Under the pieces are notes generated by a model. It was not told the origin of the DNA and did no database searches. It was given only the letters and a program-made list of their open reading frames with translations. Both the position numbers and the translations under genes were made by a program. DNA of 64,000 nt, from assembly GCA_023079485.1 (NCBI GenBank), contig CM041084.1, positions 129,220,792-129,284,791 on the forward strand, given 5' to 3'. Positions 13,701-25,700 of this stretch are shown in pieces. Position 1 is the first letter of the stretch. Each line of letters starts with the position of its first letter. Source of the DNA: Archilochus colubris (lineage: Eukaryota > Chordata > Aves > Apodiformes > Trochilidae).

Positions 13701-16700
13701 TAAAATTTCCTCTTTTATTAAGTATCTTACTAAACAAAGGATCAGTGTTGCACCAGAAAAATGCAATAACATTGCCCACTTGATGTAACCCAGTTATTAG
13801 AAGATACTTCTATTGCAAAGAACCATTTTGCACATAACCTGAAGTATTGGAAGCATTTTTTTCATAATGTACTTATGACATATTGTACCAAAGGAACACT
13901 CAGTCACTGAAATTAAAAAGAAGTTGATAGGCCGAGGAATAATTATTTTTAAATAAATGTTTTGTTACAAAGCCATATTTAGGGAAGCTTGGATGTATTG
14001 CCCAGGCTGAGAAATTTTTAACAATTATGGGTTTAGTCTGTTGCAAGTTGAATATCTAAAAATTATTGTCTCAAGACGCTCATTCTTTTTAAGATGACTG
14101 AACCTTCCCCTGTCCCTTTTGCTTTTTACTTTTTTTTTTTTACACATGTAATGAAACACACATGATGACCAAATTTACAGTTATGTTAATTTCTAAAGCC
14201 TGGTGATGAGCAGCTTTGTCATTAGTCCACTCTTTGAAAAAATGTGTTGAAAAATTCTGACTTAGAACCCAGTTTATTTAAATGCTAAAACTCACGTTAG
14301 TGTGGGTTTGTATTGTAAAAGACAGTGCCAAACAGATGTAATTCTTCACAGATATTGGAGGGGGAGGAGGTATTTTCTTTTTTTTCCATATTTTTTGTGT
14401 GCTCTGAGAGGTTACATAAGCCTCTTCATAATGAGGTAAACACTTGGAAAAAGGAGAATGTTCCAGCTGGAACTTGCTTTAGCTAGTAAAAGCTGACACC
14501 TCACCTCCACTTGTTCAAGCCAACGATATCTCTATCTATGTATAATGGTAAATCTGGACAAATTATGCAAAATTATGCAAACTCATTGCTTAGTTAAATA
14601 AACTAATAAAAGCAATATTTTGAACTAAGTAATTTTACATTAAGTACAGATTTTTTTAAATATAAATGAATAGCTTCAGACATGCCTGCTCACATCTGTA
14701 AATGATTTGCAAATAAAGACAGAGGAGACTGTGTTTGTGTCTGATGGAACTCCACTACTTCTGATCAAGTTCAGCTAAAGTCATTTGGGCCTATATAACT
14801 AAAAATAGCCATGAACAAGTTGTCAATTAAATGTTATAAGGAAGTTCAGTAGAAAGCCTTTTGCCTAAAATGTGCTTTTTCTGTACTTACAGAGGCAGCA
14901 GATTACAAAGTACACCTGTAAGTGCATGTGTCTCACCCAACTGCTTTCCTGTTCATACTATGGAACTGTATCATTTTTAAACCTCTCTCTCCCTTCCCTC
15001 ACCATTCATCTTTCACACAAGCAGTTACATACAAGACTAAAAAATTATTCCATTTTATTTTACTTGGAATAGCAATAGGAAAATCAAAGAAAAAGGATCA
15101 TATTAAGACACTCACACTCACAATATTTATTTGCCCCCTGCTAGGCTTCAAATGCTTGAACCTGTTGGCAGTTTTAAATCATTGATTTCTCATCCTGTTG
15201 AAAAATAATTCACTGATTATGAAATAATCTGAAAGCCATCATTTCAAGAGTTACTAATATTCATACTTTCTGTCTGAGAAAATTTTATGGTGAACAAGAG
15301 TCTTGCTTTTTAAAGAAAGTGAGCATGAATCTGTGGGTAAGACCAAGCAGGACTTTAGGATTCTCCCTTCACTCCACTTTGGGTTGGTTTCCATTCGTAA
15401 TTTTTGGCAAGGGAGATCTGAACTTCCTCAAGTTTGTCATCTGCCAATTGGGGTGGTTGCATTAGCAACACTTTGGTGTTGTTAATTCACTCAGGTTACT
15501 CAAATAGGTGAGGAGACTTGGTAAATAAAAGGCTGTACTGCTCTTTTTTCTTTGCTCTGCAAAGGTATCATATACTAATTATACTGTCATACTGTATGCA
15601 TCTAAACTTTGAGTGTGATTTCTTCAATTATTAACACAAATCATAGGTGTGGACCACTGCGCTGGAAGCAATCATGGCTGTGAGCAACTGTGCCTAAATA
15701 CTGGTGTTTCCTATGTGTGTCAGTGCTCTGAGGGATATGTCATCAATGAGGACCTGAAAACATGCACACGTAAGTCTTGTGAGAAGCTCCTTGGTCTCAG
15801 CTCACCTGGGAATGGCTGCTGTCTTCATCCAGGGAAGAGAACACACCTTCAGTTTATTCTTACTGTCTGCATCTTGATAGTAGTTCAAAAAAATATTAGA
15901 AAGCAGAAACAAACAGAAAAAGGATTTAGGAAAGGATATGTGTAAAGATAACGAAATCATCATGTATTCAGAAAAGTTTTGGAAGATCTGTTCTGATCCC
16001 CAGCTGTTGACAGTTTTTCAGTCTCATGAGTGATGTGTCTGACTGACAGGTCATCTTGACAGCAGTGTCCCCCAGGCAGACTGCGTCACTTACCAGGGGC
16101 AGGAGAAGTGAGAGTTCCAGACTGAGGTTTACATTTTGCTTGGGAACCCTTAATAAGTGAACCAAAACTGCCCTGATGGCACTCCACCTTTTATAAATGA
16201 TCTCTGAGAATGCAGTTCAATGCATTTATATTTACTTGCTTGTATGTGGCAAATACAGTTTCATTGTTACATTTTTTTAATAACATCAATTGCTCCTACA
16301 GGAGTTGACTATTGTGCTTTGACTGATCATGGCTGTGAACATTTGTGTGTAAATGGTGACAGATCCTATACTTGCCAGTGTTTTGAAGGATACAGGCTCC
16401 GTAGTGATGGGAAAACATGTAAACGTAAGTTACTATTCTGCAACTCAGAGCTACATCTTTATTACACAAATAGAAGAAATCTGTAAGGTAGGATTTGATT
16501 GCCCAAGTGCTGTTGACCAATGTAGTTTCAAATTCTTAAGGACTGCAAAAGTTCATAGCTTTTCCTTTGGTGTTGTGTTTGCCAGCAGTATGTCAGTACC
16601 TTTGGGTATGCTAAGGCATCTAAAGTGGTATTTATCATACATTTAGACACCTGAATCAGACCCTAAATGTCAGTACCATTTAAAAAGTAGCCCTGAAATT

Positions 16701-19700
16701 GGAATGTTATGGATCCAAAGCTATTTTATTCTGACTTACATCCTTATATGGATATATATTTATATGGATACATGGATGTATAATTACAACTCTCATTTTC
16801 TTCTCAAATCAATATCAAACAGATATCATGTTTCTAAAGTCTTATATAGCATGAAGCTTGTGATATTGTTAATGGGAAGTTCCTGTTGTCCAGCATAGAT
16901 TGAGTATGATTGCAAAAGAGATACCACAGTTGTATTACACATTTGACTATATTATGCAGTGATGATGAATGGCAGATATAAAAAAAAATTCATTGCAAAT
17001 TTTTCTCCGTTTCTATGTTTTTGATCACAAAATTATCAGAAGAATAAAGGATAAGTCTGAAAAATACACAAGCACTATTTTGCAACTGTAATCCCAATAA
17101 TATCCATAGATCTCATCAACATTTGCTGTTAAAAAACATATACAGAAAAAAAAAATTAAAGTAACCCAGAAATTCCCATGACAAATTAAAAGCTCTTTAT
17201 TCTCAGTTTGTTTATCACAGCAACACCCTGCTTTGTTATTCCATGCAAACAGAGACAAATTGTGCTTGTCTCAGAAAGTACTGACACTCTAAAAGCAAGT
17301 TAAATGTTCTGTCCCTGTAGAAGTCCAGAGGGATCTAGATAGATTGGAGCACTGGATAATAATTAATAGGATGAAAATGAACAAGTCCAAATGCCAGATT
17401 CTGCACCTGGGACAGAGTAACACCAGGTGTGAGCATGAAGTGGGAGAGGAGAGGTTGGAGAGCAGCCCTGCAGAGGGGGATCTGGGAGTGCTGGCTGGCA
17501 GCAGGCTCAGTGTCAGTCACAGGGACAAACCCCATTCCCTGCTGCAACAAACACAGCACATCCAGCCAGTCAAAAGAAGTTATTATCCCACTGTATTCAG
17601 TGTTGGTGCAGCCTCACCTTGAGCATTGTGTGCAGTTCTGGGCCCCACCACTGAGGAAGGATGGGAAGGTCCTTGACTGCATCTGGAGGAGGACAACAAG
17701 GGTGGTGAAAGGGCTGAAAGGAATGTCCTCTGAGGAGCAGCAGAGGAAGGATATTGTATCAGGAAGGATATCGAGGTCCTGGGGCGGGTCCAAAGGAGGG
17801 CAACCAGGCTGGTGAAGGGACTCGAGCACAGACCCTATGAGGAGAGGCTGAGGGAGCTGGGGTTGTTCAGCCTAAAGAAGAGGAGGCTCAGGGGAGACCT
17901 CATCACTCTCTACAACTCCCTGAAAGGAGGGTGTAGCCAGGTGGGGGTTGGGCTCTTTTGCCAGATGACATTCAACAAGACAAGAAGGCACGGTCTTAAG
18001 TTGTGCCAGGGGACGTTTAGGTTAGATATTAGAAAGAATTTCTTTACCGAGAGGGTGATCAGACATTGGAATGGGCTGCCCAGGGAAGTAGTGGATTCTC
18101 CATCCCTGGAGATATTTAAAAAGAGACTGGATGTGGCACTCAGTGCCATGGTCTAGCAACCTCAACAGTGGTTCAAGGGTTGGACTCGATGATCTCTGAG
18201 GTCCCTTCCAACCCAGCCAATTCTATGATTCTATGATTCTGTGATTTTGGGCTTGTCTAGTTTGGAGACAAGGAGGCTGAGGGGAAACCTCATTGCTCTC
18301 TACAGGTTCCTGAGGAAGGGATGTGGAGAGGAAGGTGCTGATATCCTCTCCCTGGTATCCAGTGGCAGGATGTGTGGGAATGGTTGAAAGTTGCTCCAGG
18401 GGAGGTTTAGGCTGGGTGTTGGGAAGTATTTTGTTATGGAGGGGGTGGTCAAACACTGGAACAGGCTTCCTAGAGAGGTGGTTGACACCCCAAGCCTGTC
18501 AGTGTTGAAGAGGCATTTGGACAGTGCCTAACAACATCATTCAACTTTTGTTCAGCCCTGACGTGGTCAGGCAATTGCACTAGATGATCATTATAGGTCC
18601 CTTCCAGCTGAAATGTTCTCATTAATTCTAAGTCCTTGAAGGAAAATAACAGGTTTAGGGGCAGAAGTGAAAGCAAGATGCTATTTTATATATGATTCAT
18701 AAATTTTTTTATTATTATTATTTTATTGTGAAATAGGAATTGTATTTAAACTTTACATCAGAAAACCCAACTGAACACCTGCCTTACAAGTTATAGCTGA
18801 GCTGACAATTTTCCAGAATTTCACAGCAGGATCACATAATTTGTCTTTCTCACTTCCTTTAAACGTTACATACACCAAACTTTTGTAATTCTGCTTTATG
18901 GAAAATGACAAACACTTTCTCACCTTAAGCAGAGGGGAAAAAAAAAGCATAACTATTTCAGGTTTGAGCAGGTTCATTACTGAAGATAAAAATATAATGA
19001 TAGAAAAATCTGTTTCTCATCAAAAAGTTTACTTAAAATGTGGATGTAGGATTTAGGTGCCTTTGGATCAAGAATCTGCATATTATGCACAAATAAAATT
19101 CTACACACTGTAGAACTGGGACAGTACAGTTTTCCTTAGAAGTAAGGTTGTAAAATTAGTAGGACAAAGATGTATGCTCTTGTTACAACAACAAAAAGAC
19201 AGGAGGTACTGTAAGTGGTTTGCACAACTGAGGCTGATATACTAGCAAGGGCAAAACCATTCAGTAGCTGGGAACTGTAAGACTTTGAACATTTTGTCCT
19301 TAACTAATACAATTTTTTTACCTGTTAAATTGTTCCCAGGTAAAAATGTCTGCAAATCAGTCAACCATGGCTGTGAACATATTTGCATTAGTACTGACAA
19401 TTCCTACATCTGCAAGTGTCGTGAGGGATTCGTTCTGAGAGAAGATGGCAAGACGTGCAGAAGTGAGTGACTGGTTTCTATTGAACATTTTTGCATTTGC
19501 ATCAGGCAAGGAAAGAAAGGTTTTTTTCAGTTCTGACTGGAAAAAAACCCCAAGCCCCTCCCTTTTGAGATACACATTTTTTTAATGTGTTTTCATTTGA
19601 ATTCTCTATTTGTATCAATCATTCCCAGGACAAGACATCTGCAAATGGGTCAGCCATGGCTGTGAGCATGTATGTGTTAATGAAGGAGACTCGTATGTTT

Positions 19701-22700
19701 GCAAGTGCCATGAGGGTTTTCTCCTGAGAGAAGATGGGAAAACATGCAGAAGTAAGTACCCTATAATTACACATAGTCTTTAATCTGCACTATGTGGATT
19801 TGTGGAAGTCTTGTAAAAAATACACCACCACAAATTTACTGTTATAATATAGAAGTAGTATTGTTGTACTTGCTAGAAGCTTGTAAGAGACTCTCGGGAC
19901 AGAAATAGCATATTTATTAGCCAAACTTCCATGACTGCAGACAAAAAAAGACTCAAAAGTTTCCAGGTGTGAAGATTTAGAAGTGTTTGTTGCCTAAATT
20001 TCTTCCCATTTCTTCCAGTGCTGTCAGTAGGCCTTATAATAGCTATTACTTCTCCCTGTTTGAAGCATTTGCTGTAGATGTGTTTTAACCATTTATCATC
20101 AACTATTCTCAGATCAAGACATTTGCAGTTCTGTTGACCATGGCTGTGAACATGTTTGTGTTAATGCTGAGGAGTCATACATCTGTCAGTGCTATGAGGG
20201 ATTTGTACTGAGAGGAGATGGAAAAACATGTAGAAGTAGGTATTCTTATACTTAATAGAAGATTTTTTTTGTAGTTGGTACATTTGTAGACATGTTTTAA
20301 GTACTGGCAACCTTATTTTTTTTTTCCAGATAAAGATGTTTGCAATTCTGTTGACCATGGCTGTGAGCATGTTTGTGTGAATACTGATAGTTCATACATT
20401 TATGAAGGATTGTATTGAGGATTTTGTATTGAGGGAAGATAAGAAAACCTGTAAACATAAGTTATTTTATGTCACTGTATTGTTTGCACTCACAGGTCTA
20501 CTGAAGAAACATATTTTGTGAGAGGTAGGTCTTCTAATGGGGCATTTTCCCTGACAAAAAGGAGGATAAATTCTTTCTGTACAAGGAGCTTATTACTTTT
20601 AGTCTTTAAAGGTTTGCAGATGCTCTCATTCATCAAACTGTAGTAAATAAAATCTAAATTATTCCTAGATAAGGACATCTGCAAGTCAGTCAGTCATGGC
20701 TGTGAACATCTTTGTGTTAATAATGATGATTCATACACTTGTCAGTGCCATGATGGATTTGTACTAAGGCAAGACAGGAAAACGTGCCGAAGTAAGTAGC
20801 TTATCAGTAAAAGAAGAAATTTCATTTTCCCTTTAGTAGATAATTCACTGATTCATTGTGGTCAGAATGTAATATTGTTCTACTTAGATCATAAGAATTC
20901 TATGACTTAATTATTGTTTAAACTAAAGATAAATTTCAGAAAATCAGGCAATTTTATGGTTTGAACGTAGCTTTTAAAATGTGAATTAAATTTCTAGATT
21001 GAGGATGTTGAGCTTTAACCTTTAGCACAGGGTTATTTTAAAATGCCTCATTTTACTTTATGGGTTGAAGTTCTAATTGCCACTGTGTTGTTCTGTGATT
21101 ATGCATGCAGATCATGACTTAAACTGTTCTTTAACTGCTAACTTTTACTTAGATGAGGATTTCTTCTTTATCTGCTATAATGGGATCTGGTTTAGATTTC
21201 CATCTCTTAAATGTAATGCTTGTTGAGTTAGAAGATTGTCCTCTGTCTTGAGAAGTTTTTTACTGACAGCATGAGGCCTCCAGGTGATTTGGCTCAGACT
21301 GACATATCTTGTAAAGATATGTTTTTCTTCTCCACATATTAAACCGAAGTATTTTGCTGAAAAGTCAGTCTGAACTTGTCTGTCAGTGCCTGCTTTCTAT
21401 GTGAAGGTAGTTCTCCATTAGCAACTGAAGGTGGTTTTTTGTGTGTGGGTTGCAGTGGAAAAGAAATAGGGAATTCTGATAGATGGCTCAGTTTCCTTCC
21501 GTACTTTCTCCCCATCTATCCTTCTTGAAGAGGATTTAAATAACTGGTTTTAACATTGCAGTCACACGAATCCTTCCATCAATTTTCAGCAATACCAGCT
21601 AGAATTTGTTTATCCTTACTTTTAAATAAGTAGTTCCTATTCTTCTGGGGTTTGCTTCTGCAGACTCTTAGAACTGATGTAAAGTTGCTAAAGAACTATT
21701 TTGCCTTGTTCCCTGTGGTGTTTTGTTTAATTTTGTTTTTAGCAACATGAATTGGTGCTTAAGACTGTACTAAAGTATTCCCTCCTTTCACTGTTGCTGC
21801 TCTCAATGTAAAGTCCTTCTCCTAAATCTAGCCAGATTAATTCTAGAATTATTTATTGCCAGTGGGAGGCCCCCAAACTGTAAAATTCTTTCTGCTGAGA
21901 TGGTAAAGAACTCAGGCTTACAAGGCAGCTTACAAGCTGCCTATCATTTAACTAGCCAGGGATTTGCTTTCCGTGTGCAGTTTTCCATCTTTCTTTGCTC
22001 ATGGGATTACACTCTCCCCCTCCCCCCTAGTCTTTGTATTTATAAAAAGAGCTTAACTGGAAAACTAAATTTAATATTATGTAAATATTCCCAGGAAAGG
22101 ATATTTGCAAATCTGTCAACCATGGCTGTGAACACACTTGTGTTAATGCTGGTGATTCATTTGTTTGTAAGTGTCAGGAGGGATTCCTGCTAAGAGAAGA
22201 TGGGAAAACATGCAAAAGTAAGTAGTCTGATATTTATTAGCATATTCTTCTCCTGCACGTATGGTTGTATAGAAATGCATTAACCAGCAAGAGCTGTCAC
22301 CTGTTTTCAGATAAAGATCTTTGCAAATCAGTCAACCATGGCTGTGAACATGTTTGTCTTAATACTGATGATTCGTATATCTGCAAATGCCATGATGGGT
22401 TCCTACTGAGAGAAGATGGGAAAACCTGCAGGAGTAAGTAGCATGAGAACTTAATTTGATGAATTACACAAATAATCAAGGTCTCTGCTGATGTATGTTA
22501 ACTACCAACTCTTCTGTTTGCAGACAAGGATGTCTGCAAGTCAGTAAACCATGGCTGTGAACAACTTTGTGTGAACAGTGAAGATTCCTACATCTGCAAG
22601 TGTCATGAAAAATTCATACTGAAGGAAGATGGAAAGACATGTAGATGTGAGTAGCTTGATCTGTGAAAGTATGAGGCTCAAACTTTTATTTGAGGCTTTT

Positions 22701-25700
22701 AAGCTGTTGTGGCTGTGAGCATTTCTACGTATGTATGTTTGTGATTTCCAACTATTTGAGCTGGTTAATAAGAGATACTGTCTCTCCCTAACAAACCTCA
22801 CCTCACCAAATCTATCCACTCAGATAAAGATGTTTGCAACTCAGTTGACCATGGATGTGAACATACTTGTGTTAATACTGATGATTCCTATATCTGCAAG
22901 TGTCATGAGGACTTCATACTGAGGGAAGATGGAAAAACTTGTAGAAGTAAGTTCTTTAATCTTTGTTTGGTACTTCCTCATCTGTTGATGGAATACACTA
23001 TCCAATGGGAGTGTGTTATTTGTGTCTTTAGAATCAACTCAAGTTGAAGTGAGCTACTTCATGGAAGATTATTGCCTTAGTTTTTTTAGATTTTGTAGAA
23101 GTTATCTACCTAGCTAACTGTGATAAATTAATTTTTCATTATTCCAAGGTAAAAATATATGCAAAACATTCAACCACAGTTGTGAACATGTCTGTGTTCC
23201 AACTGGTGATTCATGCACGTGTCAGTGTCACACGGGATTTATATTGAGGTGAGACAGGAAAACATGCAGGAGTAGCTGAAACTTACATGGGGAACATATT
23301 TTTTCAGGCACAGAAGAAATAACAGACTTAATTTCACTAAACATGTTCATGCCTGCTTTGTGTTTGAGAATTTGCATTTCTCTTAACAATTCTCAGGTAA
23401 AGACCCGTGTAAATCTGTTGACCATGGGTGTGAGCATGTGTGCATTAACAACAACAACAGTTCCTACAGCTGTCAGTGCCATGAGGGCTTTGTCCTGAGA
23501 CAAGATGGGAAAACGTGTCGAAGTAAGTAACTCAGGATGCCTCTCAGCAACTCTTCCCTCACGTTGCCACATCAATGAACAAAGGTGTTGCACTCGTCAT
23601 TCTTCAAATATCATGTTTGGAGTCCTTGGATTTATAAATATGTTAAATAGAATACATACAAATATTTCAATTTTTCCTAGATGAAGATGTCTGCAATTCA
23701 ATTGCCCATGGTTGTGAGCATATTTGTGTGAATAATGAAGATTCATACATCTGCAAATGCCATGAGGGATATGTACTAAAAGAGGATGAGAAAAATTGCA
23801 GAAGTAGGTACATTTTATTTTAAAAACATTTGTTTCTTCTATTTCTAAAGTTACTTGATCACTCTTCAAAAAATGCCTCACTTCAAAAATGATCTATTAT
23901 TTGAAAGCTCAAAGCATATGTGAGTGTGATGGAAAATGTCTTGAACAACTAAGTTTATGCTTTTCTAAGCAAAAAACCTAACAAACCAGGACAGTTGTTT
24001 TGGTATAGCAGCAAGTATGAAAATAATTCTTACCAAATATCAGGAAAAAAATTCAAAGTCAAATCTTGTTATCAAGGAATGTGCTCTTTAATCTGATTAA
24101 TATATTGTGGAGCTTTAATCTTTACATACTGCTTTTTACAACATCATTAATTCTATTCACTTACCTTCTAATAGGACATGCTTAGAGTATGACGTGGTTT
24201 ATCTCATCACCTCTTAATACTTGGAGGAGAAATTCTTCTACTGAAAATCAGTGAAAACATGGATGCCTTAGCTGAGGAGACTGTTATTGCCAAAATAATG
24301 GCAGCATATTCATGGCTGATCTCAATCCTAACTAAAACCATTCACCATGAACTGCTGCCCTGTCCTGACTTAGATAATGATATTGAGGTGTTTTTTGATA
24401 CTCATATTCATTGCATTTCCATTGCCTTAGTACACATGACACATCTTTTCCCCAGATATCTACAGAAAGGAATTCTTGAACAGTAGTTTTAAAACAGAGA
24501 TATTGTCTAAGAAAAAAAGCCCAAGTTTTAAAGCTGAAAATTCCTTGCTCCTACACTGACTTGATAACAGACATATTCAGCAGTTTCTGGAGTCAAAGTA
24601 ACTTCTTCTGCATAGTTCTCATTTTACAAACATCAGAAATGAGTGGAGCTCAGAGTTAATTTGGTCCAGCCTAAGATTTACATCTTACATTCCTGAACAT
24701 GGCACATTCTTCCTGAGAGTCATATTGATCAAATAGGAGGATCTATCTATCTGTCAAGCCAGCCCCTTGCACTAAGCACTCAAGTTGATGCCTGCTGGAA
24801 AAGACACGTAGCAGAACCAGGCTGCAGGTTCAAAGACATTCTTCAGTCCCCATACTCCCTAATCTTCTCAGGGATGCATGGTGCCTACAAACTGCCTTGA
24901 TTTTTACATGCTCACTTGCCAAAAAGTATGAGGACTCACTGTTTGTCAGTCTCCTGACCAACTCCTAGCTTTAAAAGTTAAACCAGGAAAGGTTAATTTC
25001 AGAAATACATAAGCCTTCTAATTACAATATTGTTAGAAAATTAAAAAAAAAATTACAAACAATTCTGATCCATGTTTAGCATCTAGGCACAGTTCTGGTA
25101 TTTACTCTCTCATCTATATTTTTGTACTGCTTTTCTGCCACTAGAGGTTTAAATTTGTGCTATAAAAACTCCGTTGTCTGAATTTGGTCCCCAAGCTTGA
25201 CCCTCATCCTAACCTCTAGGGCAGGCTAGCTAACTCTTCTCACTCAGACTTCACCAAGCTCTTAGGCTTTTGCCTCTCTGTTCCCTGCCACTTCCAACAG
25301 AACTAGATTTTAATCTCATATATAAGTGTGGCTTCACTGACTCATTTCTTTGTACCACTTTACCTTTTTGCTACTTCTGCAGCACAAATGCTAATGTCAC
25401 TCTTCAATGTCTTTCAGTGCTGATCAAATACACAAATGTAAAGTTAGCATATTGGCCTATCCCTGGAAAAAAAGATGGAAACTGTTTCTGTATTCTAGCT
25501 ATACTCTTCAGTTATGCAGTTCTCTCCACTTAACAGTAATTCATAAAATTTGCTGCTTGTTGCTGTATTTTTAAGAATTGCAATAATTCTGCAAAGCAGT
25601 ATGCCTCAGTAAGTATTCACTGTGATTATATCTTTGTTAAACTCTCAGCCATAGGCACCCTCTTAGCTTTTCATATAGATTGTACACAACATATTAGACA

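Larger units (their letters stand above)
16425..19339 (+). other. MATN2: MATN2 intron with two CR1 copies in a row
   Basis: 2.9-kb intron separating the VDYC-type units from the amplified KDxCKS block. It contains CR1 copies at 17,320-18,243 and 18,244-18,630 and otherwise AT-rich sequence with no exon. Confidence 0.85.
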
